Assembly (NCBI GenBank): GCA_003184365.1 | Contig: NKYR01000012.1 | Location: 310,001-374,000 of the forward strand | Reading direction: 5' to 3' | Origin: Evernia prunastri | Taxonomy: Eukaryota > Ascomycota > Lecanoromycetes > Lecanorales > Parmeliaceae | Length of the DNA stretch: 64,000 bases | Shown: one piece after another, positions 11,449-23,221 of the stretch | Layout of the letters: each line of letters opens with the position of its first letter | Position numbering within the stretch: position 1 is the first letter of the stretch | Translations under genes and position numbers: made by a program | The notes under the pieces: generated by a model | Databases searched by the model: none | Told to the model about the DNA's origin: nothing | What the model saw: the letters and a program-made list of their open reading frames with translations, nothing else

Positions 11449-11949
11449 TGACACCGACAACTACTCACATTCACAGCGGAGAAATTTTGGTCTCTGAGAT
11501 GGATGACACCATGCATATTGATTCAAGATGAAATAACTTTGATGCTGCACGGATTTTGTGGATAGAAAGTAGCGGAGAGCTACAGTCAAGATAATTAACG
11601 GAATTGATAAAATCGCTATGTGAAAAGGAGTGGCATATGGAACCGACCCGGGCGTAGCCCGTTGAACACCTGCCTAGCTCGGTAACAGCTTGATTGTTGA
11701 TTCCCAGGGCGAAGGGCGAAGATCTAAAGTCTTCAAGCGTCCGCGTACGGGCGATGCCGCCACTAAAACCACGTGGAAATCCACCGCTGAGGAGATCCTT
11801 GCCTGCCGCATAGGTAAAATTAGTCGACACGATGCCCAAAACTGAGAGTTTTCTCCACCCTTCAGTTGGAAAGATGACGAAACATCCCCCACAATCTCCC
11901 TCCAACCATTAAAACCCCGCTCCCAACTGAATCCCATCTCCCATCACCA
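11449..11949. other. Intergenic region upstream of the small membrane protein
   Basis: 501 bp. A 144-codon antisense frame occurs here but shows no domain or coding character. Nothing else is seen. Confidence 0.45.
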
Positions 11950-12297
11950 ATGTCTTTCTCAGCAATCCTCTCCCTCCTCTCCGCCCTCGTCTTGTCCTTC
12001 ACCGTCCTCTTAGCCGGCGTTGCCAGACTCAGTTCGCCGATCACTCCGGAGCAGATCGCCCAGGAGCGGAGCACCACCTCCTACGTAAATCCAAGCGCGA
12101 GCACGCTACGTGAGCTCGTGGGCGTACTGGACATCCTGTGCGGCGTAATGCTCCTGGTGCCTCGGAGCAGGAGGCTGGGCGCAGCATCTGCCTTTGTGCT
12201 GCTGCTGGTGGGGCTGGTTTCGAGGGTGCGGGAGGGGAAGTCGGTGGGGAAGAGTTTGATATGTATGGGGTTTTGCATCATTGTCTGGGTGTCTTGA
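11950..12297 (+). CDS. Small membrane protein, unknown function
   Basis: A single exon of 115 residues from ATG 11950. It appears to have three to four hydrophobic segments: residues about 5-26 ('LLSALVLSFTVLLAGVA'), 54-70 ('ELVGVLDILCGVMLLV'), 77-90 and 100-115. There is a short polar loop after the first segment. No cleavable-signal pattern or named family is evident. The ATG sits in a pyrimidine-rich context typical of fungal starts. It converges on REV7, with stops about 85 bp apart. Confidence 0.6.
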   Translation: MSFSAILSLLSALVLSFTVLLAGVARLSSPITPEQIAQERSTTSYVNPSASTLRELVGVLDILCGVMLLVPRSRRLGAASAFVLLLVGLVSRVREGKSVGKSLICMGFCIIVWVS

Positions 12298-12382
12298 TCA
12301 AGGGCGAGATTCATTGGAGCAACATGGTAACAAGATGTCTTATACCCATGGTCGTCGAATCGCCATTGGGCTCATGGCTTAT

Positions 12383-13705
12383 TTACTCATATTCATTCTC
12401 GTCGTCCTCTTCCACTTGCGCTTGGAATTTCCCCTTTCCCTCTTCGATCCACACTTCCATCCTAAATGCTCCGGCCTCGAGAGCTCTCACCGGTGTGGTC
12501 CGTACTCCTCCCAGATCTTTCCCTTTCTTACTTTCTCCTATCCCGAATCCTTCGGCCTCTGTATCACCGCTGCTACCCTCGAACCCTCCATTGCCACCAC
12601 CTTCCCTTCTCCGTTCTTTCTGGAGGCCGGGCTCAGCGGCGACCCAGCGATCTCCCCTTCCTATCGGCGGGTCCACCTCTTCTTCCTCCCGCAGTTCAAT
12701 GGCCAGGGTAAAGCTACAGTCTTCCGGCAAGGGTTTTAGGCGAGTCAGAGAAGTGGATAGCCGGGCGAGAGTGGCGCGGAATTGCTCTGGGAGGTCGGAT
12801 GTAGGCGGAGGGTTGAACTTCTTGAGGTCTGCAGGTCTAGGCGTTACGGCGGAGGGTGTATTGGGAGGCTTTTCGGTGCCTGTGGGGTCGCTAGCAGGCA
12901 GAGGAGCGATAGTTGTAAGGGTTTCTGAGGGTTGTATGCGTGGAAAAGAAGCAGTGGAAAAGATGTAGCGTTCAAGAGGCTTGGAGCTTGGCTGAGGAGC
13001 ATGAATGATGACCGAGGTTTGCGCCACGGTACACTGTTTTTTAACATAGTCAGCAAATTCATGGAACGATTCCCTCTACCATGCACCGCAGATCCGCGTT
13101 GTGGGAACTTGTGATAAGAGTATTAGGATATCACTAGACTCTTAAAACATGAGGGAGATCAATCAAGCTTGATCATTGAATCATAGCTTTGCAGCGTTCC
13201 AAACGCCGAGGCTTCTGAGGAGGTAATTCACCAGGTCTCACTCTGCATCAATTTGCTATTGCTGCTTTCATTCAGAGAGTCATTCATTGAGCCAACATCT
13301 TAGGATCTCGGAAAGTGACGTAAAGTTTCGAAGACACTTCAATCCACGGCTTCACATTGAATATCTTCACTTCATAGAGATTGTTTGGGTGTTTAAGAGA
13401 AGTGCATTGGAGGGCGTTGATAGGATCGTCAGGGTATGAACAGAATAACACTCGAGAGGCTTCCTTACCTTCAACATCTCCGCCTCCACTGAAGCAACAG
13501 CATCCATTATCCATTTGCATAATTTTGGATGTCTGCTCTGCCTCACGGGATAATTGTACTTGCGCGCCTTGATGAATGAGGTTTGGGGATAGATATTCCT
13601 CTCATAGAGAATTGTGTGAATAGCAACAGTGAGGAAGTCACTGTAAGCAGAGACAACAGCTTGGAAAGTATCCAAAACAGGAGCCTCAGAGTTATAAGAG
13701 GTCAT
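12383..13705 (-). CDS. REV7: Rev7/MAD2L2 HORMA-domain protein
   Basis: Two exons (13705-13469, 13033-12383) give 295 residues. Rev7 is the accessory subunit of DNA polymerase zeta in translesion synthesis. The HORMA fold is visible from 'FQAVVSAYSDFLTVAIHTILY' and 'PQTSFIKARKYNYPV' through 'SSKPLERYIF', 'CSFTLAIELR' and 'FRMEVWIEE'. A charged, glycine-rich insert lies between the last two core strands. The exon join gives 'EMLK|CTVAQTSVIIHAP', which aligns in length with the human protein, so no middle exon is missing. That leaves a 435-nt intron, long for this window. The gene diverges from KAP114, with only 191 bp between the two ATGs. Confidence 0.85.
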
Positions 13706-13896
13706 TTTTGAAGAATCTAAAGAACATAATGTACCTTGCTCCCCTCGTCCATACTGCGGGACGCTAAGGTCGGCAAAACCTGCCGGAAACACGTCAGCCG
13801 AGAAGAAGGCTTGGCCCTTCACAACATTTCGATAATCGAAACCGCAGTTCAATTTATCAAGTGCACACCTTTTGCTACGTGGATGGTCGTGTTGTA

Positions 13897-16800
13897 ATGG
13901 AGCAACAAGTTCTGGACCTGTTAGCAGCCACTCTTGCTGCTTCGACTCCAATCCGCAGTGATGCAGAGCGCCAATTAGAGCAACTCTACACTAATGACAC
14001 ATTCCCAATCTCCCTAATCTCCATAGCGTCTCACAAGTCTGTGGCTCTCGATCATCGCCAGGCTGCACTTCTGTCCCTCAAGAAACTTGTTTTGAAAACA
14101 TGGTCACCATCGCTGGAGGAATACGAAGGACCGGATACTTTGAGCGACGCGACCAAGGAGCAAGTGCGGCAGTCCGTGCTTTCCATCGCGACAGCCTCCA
14201 ATGAAGAGAGGAAGATCGTTGCGGCGGCTAGCTACGTCGTCAGCAAGATTGCAAGTGCCGACTTCCCAGAGCAATGGCCCAGCTTACTCCCTACCCTGTT
14301 GAACCTCGTACCCCAGTCGGACGCGTCACAGTTACACGGCGCCCTGTTAGTCCTTGGCAGCCTTGTTGAAGACGGATTCGACGAAGAACAATTCTCTGGG
14401 AGCGCCATTGACCTCGTCAGGTGTATCTACAATGTGGCTGTCGATGGAGAGAAGAGGCTGACGACAAGGGCATTGGCGGTTTCCATATTTCGAGCTTGTC
14501 TCGACACGATGGAATTGGTGTATCAGACTAACAAGGCTTCTGTGACGCAGTTCATGCAAGAACTCTCGGATGCTTGGTCACCATTTTTCGTGGAAGTTCT
14601 CAAGATGCCTCTCCCACGCATGCCGAGCGAAGAAGAAGAAAACGAGAAAGGCCCTGTGGACTCGAATTGGCGAGGGGTGATTGCTTTGAAAACACAGGTC
14701 GTGAAGGTAGGGTATAGTGATAATCCTTGGGTGACTTTGCGCTGATGTTATTTTAGGCACTCGACAAAATTCATAATATGTTTCCACAGCTCCTCAGTCC
14801 GCGCACCTTGGAATTGTTCAGTGCGATATGGGAGTCATTGCAAGCCCATCTCCAGCCGTATCTCACAATGTATACTGGAGACCAACAAAGACAGAGTCGT
14901 ATGGATGATGCAGATCGACTGCCATACACTCTGGATTATCTTGTCATCGAAGAGCTCGATTACATCCAGACACTTTTGAATACGTCGATAATCAAACACC
15001 AATTGGATGTGCAATTAGCACCTGAGAACATGGCCAACGGGAGTCCAGACAATACCTGGATACAGCATATTTTAGCTACCGCTGTAGGCTACTCCCAGAT
15101 CTTGACTGAGGACGAAGAACTTTGGGAGGTGGACATCAACGTTTTTCTGTCAGAAGAAACATCCGAGACGGCGAATTACTCCGCTCGCAATGCTTGCGCA
15201 GGCCTGGCGATGAAACTCTGCAGCTACAACTGGCCCGTGCTTGAGAGTCTGCTGGCTCATAGTAAGACGGCCTTCGAGGGGGAAGCTTCGAGGTACGAAC
15301 ACCATCCTGCCACATTGAAGGATAACAACTAATAGTGCGGAGTAGCCCAAAGGAAAAGGAGGCCGTTCTCTATGTTCTCAGGCAGGTATTGGAAGAAGTC
15401 AGCTCGTACGAGAGGACCGTAGGTCCAGAGATCGCCCAGGCTTATCTTGGACACTGCCAGGTCGCTATGCAGGACGAAAGAAGCGAATTCTTGAGAGCGC
15501 GCGGCTTTATTGCCGCGGGCGCTCTCATCACGGCACCTGGAAAAGCATTGCGGGACCTTGTCTCTGAGTTCGCATTTCAATCTTTGAAGGCTATCGAAAA
15601 CGATCCCTCAGATATCGTCAAAGTCTCCTCTATGCGTGTCCTCCAGCAGTATTTGAAAGTCTTACCAGCAGGAAGAGCTCAGGAATTTCAAGTGCAGACG
15701 GTGGCCGCGATATCGGGATTCTTGTCATCACATGATCTCAGTGAGATTAATGACACCGAGGACCTCTTGGATACACTAGTAGAGACTCTTCGAGACGCCA
15801 TCATGACCGATCCGACTTTGTGCCTTGAGCACCCAGCTCTTGATGTGCTCTTTACAATGGCGTCGTATGGCGCTCGCAGTTGGCAAACATCGATGCTAGT
15901 CAATGAGACCTTTGAATCCGTCACTTCTACCATGTCTTCAAGGGGACCCGATACTTATGCTCGGCTGTGTTCGAAGGTCCTCCCTAGCCTGACAGGCGCC
16001 CTAGACGTGGGCGATATGACTTCAGAAAATTCACTCAGCGACATGGCTGTATCATTACTATCTACCCTCACAGAGTATGGATCGGAGCCACTGCCTCAGG
16101 GATTCGTTGCCACCTTGTTGCCTAAACTATACCGACTTCTATTCCTGCCACTGGAGTTCAGCGTTCACCAGTCAGCAACAATCACGATCAAGTACATATT
16201 GGTGCATGATGCTGCTCAACTCTTCGCTTGGCGTGATCCAGAGACTGGGAAGGAAGGTCTGGAAATAGTTCTTCTAATCATTGACCGACTCTTGGGTCCA
16301 GAAGTAGATGACTCATCAGCAGCAGAGGTTGGAGGCCTAGCCGTGGAGTTGGTCGAGAAAGCAGGCGCCGAAAGACTGGGGCCGTACCTCATGCAGCTGT
16401 TGCAAGTTGTGGCTATCCGGCTGAGCACCGCCGAACGGGCAAATTTTATCCAGAACCTCGTTCTCGTGTTTGCTCGACTGTCTCTGACTAACGCGAAGGA
16501 GGTACTCGACTTCTTGGCTGAAGTTCGGGTGGAGGGGCCGAACGGTGGCACAGGTCTTGAAGTAGTACTAAAAAAATGGCTCGAGAACTCTGTAAATTTC
16601 TCCGGATATGACGCCATCAGACAGAATGTCATTGCGTTGACCAATATCTACCAGCTCCACGACGAGCGACTCTCGAGCATCCAGACCAAAGGGGATCTTG
16701 TCGTCCAAAACAGCTCCCGAATCAAGACCCGCTCCCAGTCCAAGAAAGAGCCGGATCAATTTTCGATCATACCCGTCCCATTGAAGCTCACCAAGGTCCT

Positions 16801-17232
16801 GATCCAGGAGCTTGCCAACCCCAGTCCAACCACGCCTGGATTCCACAAGAGAAATTATAGCCTTCAGGGCGGCATAAGCGACGATGAAGACGATGACTGG
16901 GAAGATGAGCCCACTATATTGGACCTCGGTGCTCAGGCCACCAGACAAGGTCAGTACATCAGTAAACCTCTTTTCCTCTGTCATCAAGCTGACAAATACC
17001 GCTTACAGATCTGATGGGTTACATGGACGAGGCCAAATGGTCTACACATGAGACCGACGACGAGACACACAAGTATTTGGTCAACTTTTTCAACAGTGTA
17101 TCAAGCGAAACAGAGTTCCAGGAGTTGTATCATTCTTTGACCGACGCGGAACGCGGAAAATTGCAAAGGATGAACGAGCAACGGGATCAATTACCGCAAG
17201 GTATTCAGTCACCGCTTCAGTCGCCGCATTGA
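13897..17232 (+). CDS. KAP114: Importin-beta family karyopherin (Kap114 / importin-9)
   Basis: Four exons (13897-14706, 14757-15292, 15343-16949, 17009-17232) give 1058 residues, the usual size. Kap114/importin-9 carries histones and TBP into the nucleus. The importin-beta N-terminal (Ran-binding) domain is seen from about residue 23 ('DAERQLEQLY', 'DHRQAALLSLKKLV'). HEAT-like helices follow through the whole protein. An acidic loop ('SDDEDDDWEDEP') lies near residue 960, a known cargo-binding feature of this family. The third exon must start after an unusual GGAG acceptor (15342), because the nearer TAG at 15335 would bring in a stop. The frame closes exactly. Confidence 0.9.
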
Positions 17233-17935
17233 GGCATAATGAAAGACGTGTGTACGATTTGAAAGGCGTTGACGTTGTTAAGCGGGGAAGCAGCATTGCA
17301 GGTGTTGTTAGTCTGGTCTCCGGACACATACCCCATTTTGCGTTGTCTTCATCTGACATAAGAAGCAAGCGTTTGCATTATCTGGCGTAAATGTGGCTCC
17401 TTTCGCTAGATGGCTCGGCAATAGAAGTGTACCTACTGCCCTATACAAAGATAGATTGAAAATGTACATGTAATGTCGCTACCGACTGTCAAGTGTTTAT
17501 ACAGGCGTGCAGCCCACGTTGCAGACTTCTGATCCTTTTGCACACCGTCGACATTGGAATTAACGCCATCCGGAAGATCCAATATTTGGTCAGGGTTTCT
17601 TCTCCTTGTGAGGTCTCAGGCCCCTCGGCGTTCAAATTGCATACACACTACTCGTAATCTTACTTACGCAAAGACGTGATTTGGTAAGTAAAATAAACAG
17701 TACTGTCCTTGAAACGCGTCTATTTGTTGGATGGCAGAGGATCGTTGTATCATAGGAAAGTTTACGTAATTTACACTTTGGGCGAATACGATAGCGTATA
17801 GATCTGCTGCTAGGCATACACTGTTAATCACTTGGCATCACCTTCGGGTGGAAATGTTGACGACTTCATTGTAACAGATGGGCATAACGGTGTCTTAGCA
17901 GTCGGAATTCTTTGTCGGAAAAGATATCGAGCGAC
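17233..17935. other. Intergenic region KAP114 / het-C
   Basis: 703 bp with the KAP114 3' end and the het-C promoter. I see no further gene. Confidence 0.5.
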
Positions 17936-20934
17936 ATGACCTATCCACATTCTACGCTCTGTCTTACATTGCTTGCTTTTCTCGCCTTCTACGCTTCTCC
18001 TGTGGCAGCTTTTGGGGCCGGGAACATAGGTAAGCAACAAGGTCAATATATACAGCATTTCTGGCTAACGCCATGCTTAGCTTCAATTTCAAAAATCGAA
18101 GGGCATAATTGGCGCCAGTGCGTATTTTCCGAACCCATAGTTGTTCTTTCGACCAGTCATGGTGCCTTGAGACATGTCTCTACATTCGAGACATTCTCTA
18201 GTGCTCGATACCTCCTCTAAGAGGGCAGTGCTGACCGCGAAACTGTAATGTAGTGGTGATATCGAGGATATGCTTAAGGCGGTTGCTTTCATCAAGGGCC
18301 ACAAGTGGACAAGTATGATGATCAAACGAGTTTACTTCGGCAACTGGCTTCGGGACTACAGCCAAGCTATGGACGTTGGCTCACTCAAAGGGGTTCAAGC
18401 TGGCACTGTTCGTATCCTTGGTGAGTCATGTTTTCCGAGCGATTTCATCCTGATTCATATTGCACTTTGAGTTGTAAGACATGTCGAAGGAGTCAAATTC
18501 TCCCCGGACATGTTTCACGACTCCAAGTTGGTCCCAGGAGAGATATGCTGACTCAGGAAATCAAAAAGTTTGGGTCCTATCGTTTCTGGTATTTCGCAAA
18601 TCCAAATATCCAACGTAGAAAATCATCTAACATTTATTGCGGTCCTTCGGATATGCTACCGCCGAGTTCGAGGTGACCGAGGAGAGACTAGGTCAGGTTC
18701 CCTAATTCGTTTCGTTCTAATGCTGACTCCGAAATCATAAAGGTGTCTACAGGCCTGAGGAGCACATTGATAACCCGAAGGACTACGCGGACAACGTTGA
18801 TGCCAGGAAGTTTGATGAGAGATTACGTCCACCAATCCGAGAGATTGAGCTGGAGGTTGACAAACGAACGGGTATGAAGAATTACATCGCGAACGAGAAT
18901 CTCGATATTGCCACTTCTGCCGGATACGTGAGGTTCTCGTTTACTAGGAGTATACACTTTGGAAGAGTGTATACAAATGGGGCAAGCGGTACGAAAGGCA
19001 AGGAGGCAGACCTGTGCGAGGCATTGAGATGCCTTGGGTAGGTTTCTTCGTCTTTCAAGACTTTACTGACGAGTGCTGAATCATTGTCACTAGACAAGGA
19101 CTGCATTGTCTGGAAGACTTCGGTGCTCACACGAATTATACGGAACTGGCTCTGCGTGAGATGGGCTTTCAAGACGTCTTCCCACATACAGGATCCGCGA
19201 CGGAGATCCGTGTACCTGGTGCTCAGCACCCAGTATATCCTCTAGTCACTGGGACTTTCGGGGTGGTGGACTTCCTGCATAGCGTGTAAGATGCTAAGTA
19301 CCGGAATTTGCGAGATGAGAGCTGACATGCATAAGACTCGGTGAAGCTACAGACCATTTTGCACAGACGGAGGTGGAGCAGATGGACATCGCTCTTAAAG
19401 AGGCTGAGGCTCAATCTAAGACTTCTGCCGATGGCAGCCGTGACTTTAACAGCTCTCAAGGCCTATCCACTATGACGAGTCTATTATCTCAATTACCAGG
19501 GACTGGGGACCTTGCCCGGCAAGCGGCGGATCTTCAAGCAAAGTCGGATTTCCGGGAACAAACGACTACTGGACCTCTATCTGAATCCGACCTCGACAGG
19601 AAGTTCGCGGGGCCTCCGGGGTCACAAGGTGGACCCCCAGGACCCAATATTCCTGGTACTAACATTGACCCAATGAAGACTGTTGCTCAAATCTATCCCA
19701 TTCTCGAGTTTCGCGATAAAGTTGTCAAGCTAGTGAATGTCACCATCGAGAAGATCCCTGGCCTGGAAGCTTTGGTGGAAAAGATCTCAGAAACGCTGAC
19801 GTTATTTGTCCTTTCACTCCTTGCGCCTTACATCCGCCCAATCATCAATGCGGTCTCCGCGCAGCTGAAAGCAGGAAGCGGTGGTGTCATCGATGCAAGT
19901 GGCAAACATCAATACGAGCCTTGGACAGACCCTCACTGCTCAGATCCAACCCACTCTTTGCTGTCGAAAGACCACTTCTCCAACATACTAAACGAACCAG
20001 CCGGTGAAGTGGCATCTGCCATCCTCAGATATGTTGCCCCTCGAGTGATTTTTGCCTGGCAGCATCCCGACATCCCAGTGGAGCAGGTTCTAGATGACGT
20101 TGTCAGGGTCTTCCATCATCCAGCTCTTCGAAGACCCGATTGTGAGCTTCACCAGAACATGTACAGCACTGTTGAACGCTGGGTTCGCTCTCGGCCTGAT
20201 GGAGGATCCAATCTAAACGTTCTTTTGGGCTCAGAAAGTGTGAGACATGGCAGGAATCACACGGTAGACGCCAGTCGGCAGTCACACAGCCATGGCGGGC
20301 TTCCTAACCCTAGCAACTTCTTTGGATCTGCCAGTCAAAGCAAAGTCAGAGATGCACCAGTAAGTAATCTTCCCAGCCTCTTCCCCCCTATGACATGCCT
20401 TGATTCGAGCCGCAAGGCATATTGCGGGAGTACATCTATTCCCGCAACTGTTTATGGACTTGCATTGTGACCTTGAAAATGAGTTACTGACTGGAGAACA
20501 TATAGTGGGATCAAGTTGGCAAGGCTCGAGGAGTCGATCGCCCATCGCCACGCCCATCACCACAGCCTTCTCCTCGCCCAGAGTTTGGTCATTCATCCCA
20601 ACAGGACCTACCGTTTCAGCAGCAAAATCCGTATCAGCAGCAAAATCCGTATCAGCAGCAGGAACCGTACGAACAGCCAGCTCACCCACCAAATCTCTAT
20701 CAGGAGCAACCAATGTATGGACAAGCAGCCCAGTGGCAGCCTGGTTTTCAGGCTCCGCCAGCTGGACAGTATCCTCCGCAAGGTGTTTACCCACCCCAGC
20801 CACCTGCATATGGTTATGGCCAGGCACCACCATATGGCTATGATCCCAATGCTCCGCCGCCTCCGCCGCAAGGTTACGGCTATGGAGGTCCGCCCCTTCC
20901 TCCTGGGCAATACTACGGTGGAGCTCCGTACTGA
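17936..20934 (+). CDS. het-c: HET-C heterokaryon incompatibility protein
   Basis: Nine exons (17936-18029, 18081-18117, 18254-18420, 18569-18588, 18643-18691, 18743-19037, 19094-19285, 19336-20359, 20506-20934) give 768 residues in one frame. HET-C proteins are secretory-pathway glycoproteins; in Neurospora, allelic differences trigger heterokaryon incompatibility. A signal peptide is seen ('LCLTLLAFLAFYASPVAA'). The conserved HET-C region follows: 'IEGHNWRHGDIEDML', 'KRVYFGNWLRDYSQA', 'EEHIDNPKDYAD', 'GLHCLEDFGAHTNYTEL'. The C-terminus is low-complexity, with 'QQNPY' repeats then Gly/Tyr/Pro-rich tail. One oddity: intron 4 (18589-18642) ends in GG, not AG. The family needs the exon to start at 18643, so splicing may be altered. 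Confidence 0.87.
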
Positions 20935-21062
20935 TAGCCACGCTTACTTTCAATACTCATAGGAGTGCTCAGAGTTGCTCATAGATCATCCTTGCAATTG
21001 AGAGTATTATATATATATAGCGTACCAAACATGCGACTTTGCGGTAACCAACCGTTACATAT

Positions 21063-22002
21063 TCACCTCTTGACCTTGGCCTCATCCAATTCGACTCCAT
21101 CGCTTATAGCTCCTTCCCCTCCGCCACCGTCCACGTCTTCCTCTCCTTCTCGGTCCCTATAGCCCTCTCTCCTCAGCTCTTCTCCCTCCTGCTCACCTCG
21201 ACCGCCATCTCCGCCCACCTTGCCCTTGAAAGTAACATCCCCCTCCTCATCCCTTCTCCCAATGACCACATTGCCAACCACCAACCCCGCAGCCCCTACC
21301 CACCACAACCCTGGCAGTTTCTCCCCAAAAACCATCCATCCGGAGAAAGCGGTCAACAGGAAATTCGCAGAGGTATTGATTATAGAGACACGGGTGGTAG
21401 AGGAGGCGCGGGTCAGGGCCGAGGTGAAGAGCGCCCACATCAGGGCATTGAAGGCCAGGTTGAGGGAAAAGAAAAACTGTTGCCAAGTGGGCGTTAGCGG
21501 CCGTTGCTTCAGCGCGGAGAGTGGAGACGGAAGGAAGGGGCGAGGAGCAACAACGTAGATAAGAAGGTAGAGGGGCGCATGGGGACAGAATGATTGAGCA
21601 CGTACGGCACGAATCAGTATCTCGACCACTTTGTTCGTAGAGGAAAGTCCAAACGCAGTAGAGATCCCGGCGGCCCAGGAGGAAGTGAGTTCGGTCGTGG
21701 TGCTGCAACCGTTAGCATCGCGCACGCACTGACCCCACCACTGATGGTCCGTAGGAACACGGAGTAGCATACAGCTTTGCAAAGACGCCGTTGAAGGCCG
21801 CGCAAGCACCGCTGGCCGCTGCGAGCGGTATCCAGGGGAGCTTGGCAATCGTTGGGCTTGTCGACGATGGTTCGGGCTGCGCTTGGGGGACCGCCTCTGG
21901 CATCAGAGGTTCTGCTTCCGTTTCCATGACTGCTGGGGTGGACGTGGCAGGGTGGAGGAGTCTTCGTCGCGGCATGCTGGTCTCGGCGTCTGCAGGGGTC
22001 AT
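21063..22002 (-). CDS. EamA/DMT-type membrane protein (TMEM42-like)
   Basis: Three exons (22002-21773, 21702-21606, 21476-21063) join to 246 residues. The core resembles the TMEM42 group of the drug/metabolite transporter superfamily: 'ASGACAAFNGVFAKL', then 'LAFNALMWALFTSAL', 'TTRVSIINTSANFLLTA' and 'LWWVGAAGLVVGNVVIG'. About four to five membrane segments are expected. The substrate is unknown. The N-terminal ~45 residues and the C-terminal tail (Gly/Glu/Arg-rich) are soluble. The introns (70 and 129 nt) are GT-AG. The start at 22002 is the first ATG of the frame; a second Met ten codons in is possible. Confidence 0.75.
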
Positions 22003-22353
22003 TTGTGCGCTAGGTAGGTATATTTACAGGGTCCAGGTGAGAATAAGAGCGAGGGGAGACTGTCGTTTGAGCACGTGTAGGAGCAAATGTGCAACACTTG
22101 TACATGAAAGGTTTGCCAGATTTTACGAGTAGATGGATCTCCAGATGTAAGCATGAATGAGCAGCTGCAAAATGTATTCTGCACTTTGGGTATCTTCTAT
22201 CTGTCCTGCGGCTGCCACCATACCAACGCCAAGTGCATGCACGACCTTGGGTCTCCTCCAACGCCATAACGATGCCTTATGTCATGTTCGACCAAGGGAA
22301 CCGGCAAAAGAGGTTCTCGCACTTCCTGGTAAGGCTATCTCCTGCATCCCAGC
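22003..22353. other. Intergenic region between the EamA-type gene and TOA2
   Basis: 351 bp between the start of one minus-strand gene and the stop of the next. I see nothing specific. Confidence 0.4.
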
Positions 22354-22810
22354 CTACTGCTCCCCAGGCTTCTTCGAATTGCAACTCACGATCTTGATCT
22401 TCTCCGCCGTGATATTGTTCTGATTGTCAAGCTTGAAGTTGACGTCTTTGATGAGGAACGTCCAGACTTCGTCGCAGAAGCGGTAGGTATCCAGATGACC
22501 CTTTGTAACCATCCCATTAGCCAACGGTCCCTACGCAAAAGCAGCGGGCGCCGCTACCTTGAAGTTCATGCGCGCCTTGACCTTATCTGCCAACACCTCG
22601 GTGATGGACTTGTCGAAGGTAGCGATGACTTTCATGGCAGTCTGAGGTTCGATGCGACCGGAATGAACCAGCTCGTCGAGAGTGTCAATGAGTGACATGC
22701 CGATGCTGTTGGAGGCCTGCCGTCAGTGTCTTTGTACTCACAAATGTTGTAGCCAGATTGTACCTGCTACCGCGGTAGAGCTCATAATATGAGTTGGCGG
22801 CGCTGGCCAT
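22354..22810 (-). CDS. TOA2: TFIIA small (gamma) subunit
   Basis: Three exons (22810-22764, 22705-22558, 22500-22354) give 113 residues, the normal length. TOA2 pairs with TOA1 to form TFIIA, which stabilises TBP on promoter DNA. The N-terminal four-helix-bundle part reads 'YYELYRGSS', 'LIDTLDELVHSGRIEPQ' and 'AMKVIATFDKSI'. The C-terminal beta-barrel begins 'GHLDTYRFCDEVWTFLIKDV' and ends 'KIKIVSCNSKK'. Both introns (58 and 57 nt) are GT-AG and phase-consistent. A MITE-like element starts about 90 bp upstream of the start codon, inside the promoter or 5' UTR. Confidence 0.95.
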
Positions 22811-22899
22811 GGTTTCAGCTTTGTTCGACGAGTGCGGTTGAGGAGGAGGGAGAAGAGGAAGAAAGTTTACATAGTCACCTGGCGGCTGGTGTCCGCTCC

Positions 22900-23213
22900 G
22901 GATGCTTCTATACCTCAGCCCATCTAAATTTTAGCGCATGTATTAATACGATTAGTAGAAGCAAGCATACATAGATTAACAAAGAAGAAATTCTATATTT
23001 ACGATTCAATCACGTCAGAAGTTAAGAATCACATGTATGTTCAGAGTAAGAACTGTTTATTCTATTTAATCGTAGTATAATCAATAGAAAGACGTGGATG
23101 TTGTGTTGATTTTTCTTCGTGATAGACTTAAAGAATTTTATCTACAAGTGAAAAGGAAGCTAATGGTTATGTTCGTATTTACACTTAGTGTAGGCTGAGG
23201 TTTAGAAGCATCC
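22900..23213. mobile_element. MITE-like element with 21-bp terminal inverted repeats
   Basis: 314 bp of AT-rich sequence bounded by inverted repeats. The left end begins GGATGCTTCTATACC at 22900; the right end reads GGTTTAGAAGCATCC on the plus strand, ending at 23213. The repeats match over 21 bp with one mismatch. The 8-bp flanks are TCCGCTCC (22892-22899) and TCCGCTGC (23214-23221), one mismatch. An 8-bp duplication is the hAT-superfamily signature. There is no coding capacity inside, so it would be non-autonomous. Confidence 0.7.
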
Positions 23214-23221
23214 TCCGCTGC

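Noticed and set aside
11471..11905. 144-codon minus-strand frame
   Set aside because: No domain, no membrane pattern, and it lies in the space between two plus-strand genes. Likely chance.
12138..12968. Long plus-strand frame opposite REV7
   Set aside because: It is the antisense shadow of REV7 exon 2, with no start context and no conserved pattern.
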